A DNA stretch of 32,154 nucleotides from a virus: positions 1-32,154 of IMG/VR virus record IMGVR_UViG_3300045972_000131; one strand, written 5' to 3'. Positions within the stretch are counted from its first letter, which is position 1. Every line of letters begins with the position of its first letter. This document shows positions 7,350 through 14,846 of this stretch, piece by piece. A program made the translations under genes and the position numbers. The notes under the pieces were generated by a model. It did not search any database, was not told the DNA's origin, and saw nothing but the letters and a program-made list of their open reading frames with translations.

Positions 7350-7672
7350 TGGATCTCCAATTCTTTCAACATGCGGGCGTCTTCCATCCGGTGCCGCGCA
7401 GAAGTTGCGTCGGCCCGCGGGGTGGCATGGCCCGAGGGTGCAGTGGGTGTTACAGGCTTGGCGGCGCGGGGTTTCTTCAGGCGCAGCACAGGCTCTGCTT
7501 TTGGCGCTTTGATGACTGGCTGGCGCCGGCTGTGGCCGTTGACGGTCTCGCAAACCTGTTCCACCGTGGTGGACACGGCTTGGCAGACGACGCACCGGCG
7601 CTTGCGCCAGTAGCCCTCGTTGACGACTCGGCCATCCAGGACGATGCTGTTGCCGCCGCAAGGACATTTCAT
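7346..7672 (-). CDS. NrdR-like zinc-ribbon protein (108 aa)
   Basis: The start at 7672 gives MKCPCGGNSIVLDGR and overlaps the upstream stop by ATGA. The N-terminal 32 residues hold CPCGG...W(R/K)RRC..C, a zinc ribbon of the kind at the start of NrdR and several phage proteins. The remainder is a low-complexity basic tail (Lys/Pro/Ala/Arg) with no ATP-cone domain, so it is not a full NrdR. A small DNA-binding or protein-binding adaptor is likely. It lies between the 78-aa and 81-aa genes in the helicase-polymerase series. Confidence 0.75.
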   Translation of the reverse strand: MKCPCGGNSIVLDGRVVNEGYWRKRRCVVCQAVSTTVEQVCETVNGHSRRQPVIKAPKAEPVLRLKKPRAAKPVTPTAPSGHATPRADATSARHRMEDARMLKELEIQ

Positions 7673-7905
7673 TTGATTGGCCCGGTGATGACGGGTGCGT
7701 ACATTCGCCATGTACCGTCAACATCTAGCGAGACACACATGCCGATTTCGTTGCCGTCTTGGTAGATGTCGAGCTGGATCGAGTGCCGATCAAGTTTGCC
7801 GATCGCCAAAATGACTGGAAGTTCTTGGGCGTCGACGCTTGTAAGGACCCCGAACGCTTCCTCTGGGCCAAGTTTCACCACTACGTTGTTTAGTACGTTG
7901 TTCAT
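7669..7905 (-). CDS. Small hypothetical protein (78 aa)
   Basis: The start at 7905 overlaps the stop of the SNF2-like helicase gene (ATGA), and its own stop overlaps the next start in the same way. The sequence alternates hydrophobic and polar residues (LPVILAIGKLDRHSIQLDIY, MCVSLDVDGTWRMYAPVI), suggesting a small beta-rich fold. No family is recognised. The chain of overlaps from the helicase to the polymerase implies production in fixed ratios. Confidence 0.75.
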   Translation of the reverse strand: MNNVLNNVVVKLGPEEAFGVLTSVDAQELPVILAIGKLDRHSIQLDIYQDGNEIGMCVSLDVDGTWRMYAPVITGPIK

Positions 7906-9263
7906 GCTGCCTCCGCGAATAGTCCGAGCAGATTGCTCATTTTTGCGTCCTTCTCCATCAGACGCCGGTACACTTTTTCCTCGATCGTGCCTTCAGCCAG
8001 CACGACGATGATTTCGGTTTTCTCTTTCTGGCCGGCGCGCGCCTGGCGATGATTGCCTTGGCTGAAGTGCTCCAGGTCATACGTCGGCGAGGCCCAGATG
8101 ATCGAGGTGCCGCGCGTCAGGGTCAGGCCATGCGCCGCGGACTTCGGGTGCGCGAACATCACCTGATAGAAGCCGTTCTGGTACGCCTTGACCATCGCGT
8201 CGCGTTCTTTCTGTGTCGCTTCGCCGTCCATCACGCAGTAGGTGAGGCCGCGCTTTTCGGCCAGAGCGACCAGCTCGTCGCGCTGATGTTTCCAGAGGAA
8301 GAACACCAGCGGGTGCTTGCGGTCTTGCACGAGGTCCATGATCAGCTCGTACCGGCCGGTGTCGACGACGTGATACTTCGTGTCGTTTTCGTAGACGGCG
8401 CCGGAGGCGATCTGCATCAACTTCGTGTACACCGCTGAGGCGTTGATTGCAGTGACTGCGCTCTTGGCTTTCAAGGTCATGATCTGGGTGGCTTCCATCT
8501 CCAGATATGCCTTTTTCTGCTTGGGCGTCAGGTGGTACTGCATCGTGTAGCTGTGGGTCGCCGGGATGTCGATGCAGTCTTCAAACTTGTGTCGAATGGC
8601 GATGTCGGCGATGAGTCCGAAGATCGTTTCCTCGGCTCCTTCCTTGTCGTGCCACTTGACCATGTTGGGTTGCCGGCCGACCTGCTCGGCGCTGCAGACT
8701 GCAGCACGAAACCCAAAGAACTGGGAGCCAAGCCGCTTGCCATCGTCGAGAATCTGCACTGGGTTCCAGATGTCACAGATCGTGTTGCTGTTGGGCGTAC
8801 CCGACATGACCGAGCGGTACCGGAAATACTTGCGCAGCTTGTTGAGCGCCTTGGAGCGCGCACTTGTGTGGTGCTTGAACGCGGACACTTCGTCGATGAC
8901 CAGCGTGTCGAATTTTTTGAAGAACACAGGCTTTTGCTTCAGGAGCCAGACCACGGCGTCGATGTTGGTGATGTACGCGTCGGCGTCCGCAGCGAAGGCT
9001 TTTTCGCGCACTTCGGCGCTGGCAACTGAGCACTTGATCTGCGGTGCGAACTTGCCGAAGTCATCTTCCCAGGCACTGCGCAGGAGCGACTTGGGTGCGA
9101 GGATCAGCGCGCAGCCGCCGCCTTTTTTGCGGCGCTTGGCAAAGGCCATAATCTGTACGAATGTCTTGCCGGTGCCAGGATCGCTCATGTCGAACACGAC
9201 ATCGGTGTGTTCCATGATTTTGAGCGACGCAGCCTGATGTTTCATTGGCTTAAAAGAGAGCAT
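7902..9263 (-). CDS. SNF2/DEAD-family DNA helicase (453 aa)
   Basis: Superfamily 2 helicase of the compact phage SNF2-like type. Motif Q-like KPMKHQAASL is at the N-terminus, Walker A DPGTGKT at 28-34, motif Ia LILAPKSLL, motif II IDEVSAF, and motif III SGTPNSN. The C-terminal lobe contains PLVFFLWKHQRDEL, the AHPKSAAHGLTL segment and motif VI (SQGNHRQARAGQ), then EGTIEEKVYRRL. An ATP-driven DNA translocase in replication or recombination is expected. The length suits phage relatives. The start has AAGG 7 bases upstream. It opens a tightly coupled series that ends with the polymerase. Confidence 0.92.
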   Translation of the reverse strand: MLSFKPMKHQAASLKIMEHTDVVFDMSDPGTGKTFVQIMAFAKRRKKGGGCALILAPKSLLRSAWEDDFGKFAPQIKCSVASAEVREKAFAADADAYITNIDAVVWLLKQKPVFFKKFDTLVIDEVSAFKHHTSARSKALNKLRKYFRYRSVMSGTPNSNTICDIWNPVQILDDGKRLGSQFFGFRAAVCSAEQVGRQPNMVKWHDKEGAEETIFGLIADIAIRHKFEDCIDIPATHSYTMQYHLTPKQKKAYLEMEATQIMTLKAKSAVTAINASAVYTKLMQIASGAVYENDTKYHVVDTGRYELIMDLVQDRKHPLVFFLWKHQRDELVALAEKRGLTYCVMDGEATQKERDAMVKAYQNGFYQVMFAHPKSAAHGLTLTRGTSIIWASPTYDLEHFSQGNHRQARAGQKEKTEIIVVLAEGTIEEKVYRRLMEKDAKMSNLLGLFAEAA

Positions 9264-9316
9264 TAGATAGCCTTAGAGATTAGATTTAAGGGCGTGGTAA
9301 TCCACAGCGCTGTCAT

Positions 9317-9589
9317 TCAGTTCACCTTCATAGGGTCAATGTTCGGGCGCAGCGCGTTGAGCTGGCACGTCTGGACGAGCGAGTCGAAGGTCGTCTCGAT
9401 GGCCTGGTCGACATTGGTGATGAATGAGATCTGCATGTTCAGCAGCAGCACGGCCGCATCAGTGGCCGGGTTTTTGCCGTAGGCTTCCGCCTCGACAATG
9501 GCTGCGTACAGGTTCGTGGCCAGGACGACGAGTGGCGGGTTTGGGTTGTCGATTGACATCAGCGCGGCGCTGAACCGGTTGATGCTCAT
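9317..9589 (-). CDS. Small hypothetical protein (90 aa)
   Basis: The start overlaps the preceding stop (ATGA at 9589-9586). The protein is mostly helical with an Ala/Leu-rich middle (VVLATNLYAAIVEAEAYG, AAVLLLNMQISFI) that is not hydrophobic enough to call a membrane span with confidence. No family is recognised. About 53 bases separate it from the helicase gene. Confidence 0.65.
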   Translation of the reverse strand: MSINRFSAALMSIDNPNPPLVVLATNLYAAIVEAEAYGKNPATDAAVLLLNMQISFITNVDQAIETTFDSLVQTCQLNALRPNIDPMKVN

Positions 9590-9822
9590 GAGGTCATTCG
9601 CAGAGCAACGATCATCGGGATGACTTGATCCTCGACCGCTTCAAGGCTCTGCTCTACGCCCGAGCGGCCTTTAAACGACCAAGCAAGGTCGTATCGCCCG
9701 CCATCCCTGATCCGTCCATGAACCCAGATCGCCGGCTGCTTGTCGTGGCAGGCATAGGTTGAAAATTCGTTGGGCGAATTTATCCCCATCCACCCGTCGT
9801 ACCAATGTAGTTTCAGCGCCAT
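9586..9822 (-). CDS. Small hypothetical protein (78 aa)
   Basis: The start at 9822 (MALKLHWYDGWMG) shares one base with the stop of the nuclease gene (TGATG). The longer open frame upstream is just the nuclease gene in another frame. The protein contains aromatic-rich segments (LHWYDGWMG, RYDLAWSFKG) and looks like a small beta fold. The function is unknown. It lies between nuclease and helicase genes, coupled to both neighbours by overlaps. Confidence 0.7.
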   Translation of the reverse strand: MALKLHWYDGWMGINSPNEFSTYACHDKQPAIWVHGRIRDGGRYDLAWSFKGRSGVEQSLEAVEDQVIPMIVALRMTS

Positions 9823-10538
9823 CAGACGCCTCGCTCGCAGTGGCCGGTACCGGTCGGGCCGTAGGGGCACCACTTGCAGTTGAAGATGTTCGGTGAGGCA
9901 GGGAAGTCAGTGCAGCTGGTCATCTGCGCCCCCATGTTGTTGAAGCTGTACTTGAACCGCAGACCCTGCTTGCGACTGAATGTGTTTTGGGTGATGGCCT
10001 CGTCGGGCTGGTCGAGGTACCAGAGTTCGGTGTGTACGATCTCCAGCTTCGGGTAGCGCAGGAACGCCACCAGCTGATAGAGCTGGACCTGTTCGGCGTG
10101 GCCGACTTCGTTGCCGTACTTCTTGCCGGACTTGTAGTCGATGACGACCGCCTCGTACTCGGACAGGAACACGATCGCGTCGAGTTTCAGGCGCAGCCAT
10201 GCGTCTTTGGATTTCCACGGCACGACTTCCCAGTCTTTCGACATGGCCCACTCGCCCTCTAACGAAACGAGGCCGTCTGCGTAGAGTTGTCGTAGAGAGT
10301 CGAATTCAACACGAAACTTGGCCAGCTCCGGTGTGAAAGGGCCCTTGTTCTGGACATACAGTTCTGCCTCCGTGTGCAGTCGCGTGCCGCGGTCGTTGGC
10401 GTGCTCGCTCTTGCCCGGTGGCAGAGGGCGCTCAGGCTCTGGAATCTTCTGGCCGTACTGCAGCTGCGCGCGGAACTTACACTGGCGGAACGTCTTGGCC
10501 TTGCTGATCGACCACTGAGCAATCGGTATGATTTTCAT
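9822..10538 (-). CDS. Cas4/RecB-like PD-(D/E)XK nuclease with Fe-S cluster (238 aa)
   Basis: The N-terminus WSISKAKTFRQCKFR matches the opening of Cas4/AddB/PDDEXK_1 nucleases. The RGTRLH (H55) motif is followed by catalytic LKLDAIVF (D120), VVIDYKSGK (D134, K136) and HAEQVQLYQ (Q/Y motif near 150-154). Cys20 together with C-terminal Cys221, Cys224 and Cys234 gives the four ligands of a 4Fe-4S cluster, as in Cas4 and AddB. It is a probable single-strand-specific exonuclease for phage recombination or end processing, near the SNF2 helicase and the polymerase. The start has GAGAG 5 bases upstream. There is no CRISPR array in the window, so a role in CRISPR adaptation is not implied. Confidence 0.9.
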   Translation of the reverse strand: MKIIPIAQWSISKAKTFRQCKFRAQLQYGQKIPEPERPLPPGKSEHANDRGTRLHTEAELYVQNKGPFTPELAKFRVEFDSLRQLYADGLVSLEGEWAMSKDWEVVPWKSKDAWLRLKLDAIVFLSEYEAVVIDYKSGKKYGNEVGHAEQVQLYQLVAFLRYPKLEIVHTELWYLDQPDEAITQNTFSRKQGLRFKYSFNNMGAQMTSCTDFPASPNIFNCKWCPYGPTGTGHCERGV

Positions 10539-10564
10539 GTCTACTCTCTAAGTTTGGAACGGAA

Positions 10565-11254
10565 CTAGATGATAGACCCGTCTTCATCAAAAAGCAGCTC
10601 GTTCGCCTGGATATTTTCAGTCAGGGTTTCGTCGCTGGTCTGATAGTCGTGCTCGGCTTCGAGCTGGCTATAAATCCAGCTGGCAAAGTCTTCGACGTAG
10701 GAGTTAATGGCGTCGACGATCTCACTTGTGCCGGGGCAGTCGTCGACCTGGACACCATAGCTGCGGTGGGAGAACCGGGTGATGTTCAGCCGGGAGAAGA
10801 GTTCCACTTCATCAATGTCTTCCTTGTTATCCAGGTCATCCACGTCGATGCCGCGCATACGCAGCTCCATCAGCCGCACGACGATCTTCTGGTAGAGCGC
10901 TTCGCCGCGCGCGGCGAGAGCGAACATTTTTTCGTCTTCGCCGACATGGGTCTTGACCTGTACGACTGCGTTTTTGAGCATGTCGACCCAGAGGACGCCG
11001 ACATAGTCGAGACCGTCGCCCTGAGATGAGAAGCCCGAGAAACTGATGTCTGGCCACTCCCGGTCGTGCCCTTTGCCACCTCTGGTGTTGATGCTGATCC
11101 CGATCAGCTTGCCGACCGTGACCGCGTCGTCGTAGGTGTGGACCCACCAGTCGTCGGTGCATGCGCTTTCGCGTTCTCTATCCAGCGCTTTTTGCTGGGC
11201 TTCGGGAGACAGCTCGTCGAAGGTGTAGGCGAGTGTTTCAATTACTGTGGGCAT
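10565..11254 (-). CDS. Phage protein resembling 'antitoxin of TA stability system' family (229 aa)
   Basis: The N-terminus AYTFDELSPEAQQKALDRER and the later SGFSSQGDGLDYVG are the hallmark segments of a widespread phage/plasmid family often labelled antitoxin of a toxin-antitoxin stability system. That label is weakly founded and no toxin partner is seen here. The middle is helical and the C-terminus strongly acidic (ANELLFDEDGSII). It follows the pair of Gly-rich proteins by 15 bases and precedes the nuclease gene by 26 bases. Confidence 0.75.
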   Translation of the reverse strand: MPTVIETLAYTFDELSPEAQQKALDRERESACTDDWWVHTYDDAVTVGKLIGISINTRGGKGHDREWPDISFSGFSSQGDGLDYVGVLWVDMLKNAVVQVKTHVGEDEKMFALAARGEALYQKIVVRLMELRMRGIDVDDLDNKEDIDEVELFSRLNITRFSHRSYGVQVDDCPGTSEIVDAINSYVEDFASWIYSQLEAEHDYQTSDETLTENIQANELLFDEDGSII

Positions 11255-11269
11255 GATTTCATCTTTCTG

Positions 11270-11572
11270 TTAGTAGCTGCCAACGCCGTCGCCGTCGCCA
11301 TTGCCGTCGCCATTGTCGAAGCCGTATCCTTCACCGCGGCCGTAACCGAAATGAAACCCGTCGCCGTCGCCGTTGCCGCCGTCGTCGTCATAACCGTCAC
11401 TGCCGTAGCCAAATCCGTCGCCGTCGCCATTGCCTCTACCATGAATGTCGCCGTCACCGAAGCTGGGGAGCAGGTCTGTTGGACCTCTGCCGCAACCGGC
11501 GCCGTCGAGCGTCATGAGAGTGCCGTCGGTCAGGCCGAGCAGACGGCGGGTCAGCTTAAAGATGGTGTCCAT
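11270..11572 (-). CDS. Gly/Asp-repeat protein A (100 aa)
   Basis: The conserved N-terminal module MDTIFKLTRRLLGLTDGTL (about 22 residues) is followed by a tail rich in Gly, Asp, Tyr, Phe and Asn (FGYGSDGYDDDGGNGDGD). Three paralogues occur in the window, at 11582, 14022 and 14302, and the DNA of the N-terminal module is recognisably the same in all four. A good ribosome site (AAGGAAATA) precedes the ATG, ten bases after the stop of its neighbour. The tail is probably disordered or forms an extended glycine-rich structure. The function is unknown. Confidence 0.75.
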   Translation of the reverse strand: MDTIFKLTRRLLGLTDGTLMTLDGAGCGRGPTDLLPSFGDGDIHGRGNGDGDGFGYGSDGYDDDGGNGDGDGFHFGYGRGEGYGFDNGDGNGDGDGVGSY

Positions 11573-11581
11573 TATTTCCTT

Positions 11582-11857
11582 TCAGCCGTTACCGTCGCCA
11601 TGACCGTTACCATACCCGTCGCCGAAACCGCAGCCGTTGACATCACCCCAATTGTGTCCGCCACCGAAACCTCCACCCTCGTAGTAGTTTCCGTCGCCGC
11701 GGCCAAAACCATTGCCTGTGTCGCTTTTGCGTAGAGGGCCATCGCCACGACCATCGACAAGGCCGTATCCTTGGCTGTTACCGTCGAGCGTAATTAGCCG
11801 CCCATCGGTCAGACCGAGCAGTCGGCGGGTCAGCTTGAAGATGAGGGCTGAGGACAT
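11582..11857 (-). CDS. Gly/Asp-repeat protein B (91 aa)
   Basis: The start at 11857 gives MSSALIFKLTRRLLGLTDGR, the shared module with a slightly different N-terminus, preceded by AAGGAA 7 bases upstream. The gene overlaps the end of the 147-aa gene by 28 bases. The tail is Gly rich with Asn/Asp/Tyr (GGGFGGGHNWGDVNG, then GYGNGHGDGNG). It forms a tandem pair with protein A, matching the other tandem pair on the far side of the VWA gene. Confidence 0.75.
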   Translation of the reverse strand: MSSALIFKLTRRLLGLTDGRLITLDGNSQGYGLVDGRGDGPLRKSDTGNGFGRGDGNYYEGGGFGGGHNWGDVNGCGFGDGYGNGHGDGNG

Positions 11858-12273
11858 AGCGCTTCCTTCAACTGTTCACGAACGTCGTGTTCGGCGCCTT
11901 GGCTGAAATTAACGCTCACGTACCTGCTGATCTCGACATACGTGAAGAGGTCGTAATTGCTGTCGCCAAAAGAGTCGGTCTGGTTGTCATCGTCGTTTTC
12001 GCCAACAATGCACTTTCGCCCTTCCAAACTTTCTTCCACCCCTGCCAAGTCCCACAAAACGTTATGGGTTATCACGTCCGGGTAGTCGGGGTACCACTTA
12101 ACGTCGGTCGCAGAGAATCCGATGTAGAGCAAGTCGGGTCCGATCTCACCGACAGTGCATTGCTTCAACGCGAGCGTAACTTCAGGGTGTGCAATACGGC
12201 ACTTGACCAAGAAACTGATTACGTTGTCCTTGGGGCCGGCGATGATGTAGGCGACATCTGAGCGGTAGCCCAT
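11830..12273 (-). CDS. Phage protein of the MGYRSDVAY type (147 aa)
   Basis: The start at 12273 (MGYRSDVAYIIAG) shares one base with the stop of the VWA gene (TGATG). This N-terminus is widespread in phage hypothetical proteins, in which MGYRSDV is strongly conserved. A mixed alpha/beta sequence follows (DLLYIGFSATDVKWYPDYPD, then an acidic DDDN stretch). The C-terminus overlaps the start of Gly/Asp-repeat protein B. The function is unknown. Confidence 0.75.
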   Translation of the reverse strand: MGYRSDVAYIIAGPKDNVISFLVKCRIAHPEVTLALKQCTVGEIGPDLLYIGFSATDVKWYPDYPDVITHNVLWDLAGVEESLEGRKCIVGENDDDNQTDSFGDSNYDLFTYVEISRYVSVNFSQGAEHDVREQLKEALCPQPSSSS

Positions 12274-13400
12274 CACACCACCTCGATCTGAACTGTCTCG
12301 CCCCAAGGCGCGACTTCATCCGATGTCGACACCCACAGTGTTGGATACTCAGGCTCTGCGAATCCGGTTGGGCCGAACAAGTCCGTCAGATAAATCAAGC
12401 AGGTCGGGCGCAGGCCGCGTTTTTCGACCTCGTCAAAGACAGGCTTGAATGCTGTACCGCCGCCACCGCAGGCTTTCAGTGCGAACGCGTCGTGCCGCGC
12501 GAATGTGTCGACCTTGTTGACTGCCGCGTCGCAGTAGACGACATGGACGTTGGCCGGCATGGTCTCGGCGATGATGCTCTCGCATTCCGCACTGAAGGCA
12601 TTCAACGTGCGCTGGTCGATCGAGCCGGAGGTGTCGACGCCGATGACGATGTCGCCCATGCTCTCGTTGTATAGGCTTGGCATGTAGACGCCGTGGACCA
12701 GCATGGCTTTGTTCGGGCGCATCCACGAGTAATCGTCTTTGCTGCGCTCGGTCACGAACCGGCGCAGCGTGGCCTTCCAGTCGACCTGCGGTTTGAGCAG
12801 ACCGTCGATGAAGCGCTCCAGCGTGGCCGGCAGCTTGCCCATGATCTTGGCGGCTGAGGCTGCTTGGATCGTGGCTACTTTCCAGTCGCGCGCGGCTTCG
12901 GCTTGTGCAGCCGGGTCGACCTCGCCCTGCTCGGTGTCGTCGAGCGGATCGCCGTGGCCATTGCCAGGCGAGTCGCCACCGTCGCCACCGCCCGGTGGCG
13001 CGTCAGGCAGCTTCGAGTAAATCTCGTCAGCGGACATGCCCTTGTAGGCTGGATCGAGCAGCCAATTCTCGCCGATCTCGAACCCAGCATCTTCGAGGAT
13101 CTGGTTGTTCGCATAATCCGTGGCTTGGTTCCACTTCTTATGGTCACGTCCGCCTTTGCGGCCCATTGTGTCCAGCACGCAGTGCATGACCTCGTGGGCC
13201 ATCGCCGACTTGGTGAGAGCGGCCGACAGCCCGTTGATGAATTCCGGGTTGTACTTAATGACCTTGCCGTTGACCGAGAGAGTCTTGGTGCCGGTGTCTT
13301 CGATCAGTGGCATCTTGAGCGCGAGCGCGCCGAAGAAGGGCTGGTCGAGAATCAGCGTGGCGCGTGCGCGGGTGAGTTTGATTGCGGCTTCTTGGTTCAT
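12273..13400 (-). CDS. VWA-like protein with HExxH peptidase-like domain (375 aa)
   Basis: The N-terminal part carries HEVMH (69-73), the motif of the putative metallopeptidase domain found in DUF2201-type proteins. A Gly/Asp/Pro-rich linker (about 134-165) follows. The C-terminal half is a von Willebrand A fold with a MIDAS motif DTSGS (256-260) and later TDLFGP. Such proteins work as partners of MoxR-type AAA+ ATPases, and one is encoded about 3 kb upstream in the same orientation (16444-17424). The start at 13400 overlaps the 49-aa gene by ATGA. The pair probably forms a metal-dependent chaperone or remodelling machine of unknown target. Confidence 0.88.
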   Translation of the reverse strand: MNQEAAIKLTRARATLILDQPFFGALALKMPLIEDTGTKTLSVNGKVIKYNPEFINGLSAALTKSAMAHEVMHCVLDTMGRKGGRDHKKWNQATDYANNQILEDAGFEIGENWLLDPAYKGMSADEIYSKLPDAPPGGGDGGDSPGNGHGDPLDDTEQGEVDPAAQAEAARDWKVATIQAASAAKIMGKLPATLERFIDGLLKPQVDWKATLRRFVTERSKDDYSWMRPNKAMLVHGVYMPSLYNESMGDIVIGVDTSGSIDQRTLNAFSAECESIIAETMPANVHVVYCDAAVNKVDTFARHDAFALKACGGGGTAFKPVFDEVEKRGLRPTCLIYLTDLFGPTGFAEPEYPTLWVSTSDEVAPWGETVQIEVV

Positions 13401-13546
13401 GGTTTCGCTTTCGTGCATAAACATAGTTGACTGGTGCCCGGCCGAGTAATCGGGGTTTTGCAGACGGCGCATTTCCACTGCGGTTGTGACAGCCCATATA
13501 GGCGGATGTCGGCAACTCTATCCAGCACTGTTTTTGGGAGGTTCAT
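13397..13546 (-). CDS. Tiny Cys-pair (zinc-knuckle-like) protein (49 aa)
   Basis: A short gene that starts at an ATG at 13546, overlapping the preceding stop (ATGA), and ends in an ATGA overlap with the VWA gene. The protein begins MNLPKTVLDRVADIRLYG and carries WKCAVCK (CxxC) and, 15-17 residues later, LCLC, enough for one zinc-binding knuckle. The exact fit between two overlapping neighbours and the Cys pairs make it credible despite its size. The function is unknown. It could be an adaptor for the VWA protein translated next. Confidence 0.6.
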   Translation of the reverse strand: MNLPKTVLDRVADIRLYGLSQPQWKCAVCKTPITRPGTSQLCLCTKAKP

Positions 13547-14004
13547 TTCATCATCCTTAGTTTCAGGAACGACACGTTCATACCGAACTTGTGACGGATG
13601 TCGTAGCTGTCCGGGTAGTCTTGCGGGTCGTACATCGTGCCCAGCCGGGTGCGGGCGTCGGAGACCAGCTGCGGGTAGCTGCTGATGAACGCGCGGGTCA
13701 GCACTTCGCCGTCATCTTTGAACTTGCGCATGGCTGCGGTGTAATCGAGATACACCTTGGCGGGCAGGAGCCGGTCGCCGTTGTCGCCCCACGGCAGCGT
13801 CATCGTGTAGTGGTAGTCACGGATGCGACCGCCGTGCTTGGTGATCGGGTCCAGTGCGGACTTGTCGATCAGCATCTTGTTGTAGCGCCCGCCGTCCTGG
13901 GCGTTGTGGTTGACATCGACCTCGGCGGAGACGGCCTTGTCGTGCTTTCGCGCGGTCCACTGACGGATGTTGAGGTTGGCAATCATTGCCTGGTCTTGAA
14001 TCAT
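13543..14004 (-). CDS. Conserved phage protein (NIRQWTARKHDKAVS type, 153 aa)
   Basis: The start at 14004 has AGGAGATTCAC directly upstream. The sequence NLNIRQWTARKHDKAVSAEV, then GGRYNKMLIDK, TLPWGDNGDRLLPA and a final SYDIRHKFGMNVSFL matches a phage family I have seen next to MoxR/VWA pairs, but I know no function for it. From memory relatives are somewhat longer and continue beyond the final segment, so the C-terminus here may be trimmed. The stop overlaps the start of the 49-aa gene. Confidence 0.75.
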   Translation of the reverse strand: MIQDQAMIANLNIRQWTARKHDKAVSAEVDVNHNAQDGGRYNKMLIDKSALDPITKHGGRIRDYHYTMTLPWGDNGDRLLPAKVYLDYTAAMRKFKDDGEVLTRAFISSYPQLVSDARTRLGTMYDPQDYPDSYDIRHKFGMNVSFLKLRMMK

Positions 14005-14021
14005 GTGAATCTCCTGTTTAG

Positions 14022-14318
14022 TTAAAAGTCGTATCCAGCACCGTCACCGTCACCGGTAGAGTGATTGCCATAGTCGACGCCATTACCAGCGCCGTTACCG
14101 CTCCCGCAGCCGTAACCATCGCCATCAGTGAAACCGTCAAGGCCATCGCCATAGTTGTCGGCACCAAAACCATGTCCGTCACCGTAACCAAAACCATAGG
14201 GTTCGCCACAGCCTCTGCCGGTCTTGTGGCAGGACCCGTTGCTTTCGCCGTCGCTCGTCATCAACCGTCCGTCTGTTAGACCCAGCAGACGGCGGGTCAG
14301 TTTAAAGACGGTGTCCAT
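14022..14318 (-). CDS. Gly/Asp-repeat protein C (98 aa)
   Basis: MDTVFKLTRRLLGLTDGRLM is the shared module. It is followed by a Gly/Asp/Tyr/Phe/Asn-rich tail that includes two Cys residues (GSCHKTGRGCG). The start overlaps the end of protein D by 17 bases. It is the second member of the tandem pair lying upstream of the VWA gene. The tail is less regular than that of protein D. The function is unknown. Confidence 0.75.
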   Translation of the reverse strand: MDTVFKLTRRLLGLTDGRLMTSDGESNGSCHKTGRGCGEPYGFGYGDGHGFGADNYGDGLDGFTDGDGYGCGSGNGAGNGVDYGNHSTGDGDGAGYDF

Positions 14319-14604
14319 TTATCCCGCCCCCTTCGCCGTCGCCGTAGCCGTCGCCGTAGCCGTTGCCGTCGCCGTCGCCGTAGCCGTTGCCGTCGCCGTA
14401 GCCGTTGCCGTTGCCGTAGCCGTCGCCGTCGCCGTAGCCGTTGCCGTTGCCGTAGCCGTCGCCGTCGCCGTAGCCGTTGCCGTTGCCGTCGCCGTAGCCG
14501 TTGCCGTTGCCGTAGCCGTAGCCGTTGCCGTAGCCGTCGAGCGTCATCAACCGCCCGTCGGCGAGGCCCAGCAGGCGTCGAGTCAGCTTAAAGATGATGT
14601 CCAT
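14302..14604 (-). CDS. Gly/Asp-repeat protein D with 34 (D/N/Y)G dipeptides (100 aa)
   Basis: The start at 14604 gives MDIIFKLTRRLLGLADGRLM. After LD the rest is an almost pure dipeptide repeat in which Gly alternates with Asp, Asn or Tyr, encoded by a perfect hexanucleotide array (14335-14538). The frame upstream of 14604 is a shadow of the 87-aa gene, with which it overlaps by 22 bases. On the opposite strand the same DNA reads as Ala-Val repeats, which is an artefact. The regular alternation suggests an extended or phase-separating chain. The function is unknown. Confidence 0.75.
   Translation of the reverse strand: MDIIFKLTRRLLGLADGRLMTLDGYGNGYGYGNGNGYGDGNGNGYGDGDGYGNGNGYGDGDGYGNGNGYGDGNGYGDGDGNGYGDGYGDGEGGGINGHRL
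14335..14538. repeat. Hexanucleotide tandem array, 34 units of GCCGTN
   Basis: There are 34 uninterrupted copies of GCCGT plus a variable sixth base (C, A or T), which is the first base of the Asp/Tyr/Asn codon on the coding minus strand. The variation is confined to that position, so the Gly codon never changes while the partner residue does. Such arrays expand and contract by slippage. Confidence 0.95.
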
Positions 14605-14846
14605 TTGTGCTGCACGCAGTCGATGGTGAACATGACCGCCTTCAGCTGTGGGCGCACGGTGCATTTCGCGTCGAGTACTGTCTCTGGCAGCGGGCCGTCA
14701 GCCAGCTGACCAAGGCCGTGCTCAGTGCCCCACTTGCGGATGCAGCGGGCGTCGTCGATGTACATTTCAGTTTCAGTCCTGGTCACGCGGCCGACGAAGA
14801 CGAAGCCGCGGTCGAGAACGACAATCTGGATGGTGCCTGGGGTCAT
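14583..14846 (-). CDS. DUF6948-like phage protein (87 aa)
   Basis: The sequence IVVLDRGFVFVGRV, then CIRKWGTEHGLGQLADGPLPET, LDAKCTVRP and FTIDCVQHKW matches a phage family I recall as DUF6948 (IVxLxRGWVFVGR...IRxWGTxxGLGxLA..GP...TxLD..xTVR). No function is known for it. The start at 14846 has AAGGAA upstream and overlaps the stop of the last array gene (ATGA). It separates the small-protein array from the Gly-rich pair. Confidence 0.75.
   Translation of the reverse strand: MTPGTIQIVVLDRGFVFVGRVTRTETEMYIDDARCIRKWGTEHGLGQLADGPLPETVLDAKCTVRPQLKAVMFTIDCVQHKWTSSLS

Noticed and set aside
9822-10538. Cas4 of a CRISPR system
   Set aside because: The fold and Fe-S ligands match, but no Cas1/Cas2 genes or repeats are present; a phage recombination nuclease is the simpler reading.
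14224-14709. Plus-strand frame with a long Ala-Val repeat
   Set aside because: It is the antisense reading of the hexanucleotide array that encodes the (D/N/Y)G repeat on the minus strand. The variable base falls at the wobble position of the Val codon here, but the conserved KLTRRLLGL module and ribosome sites are on the minus strand.
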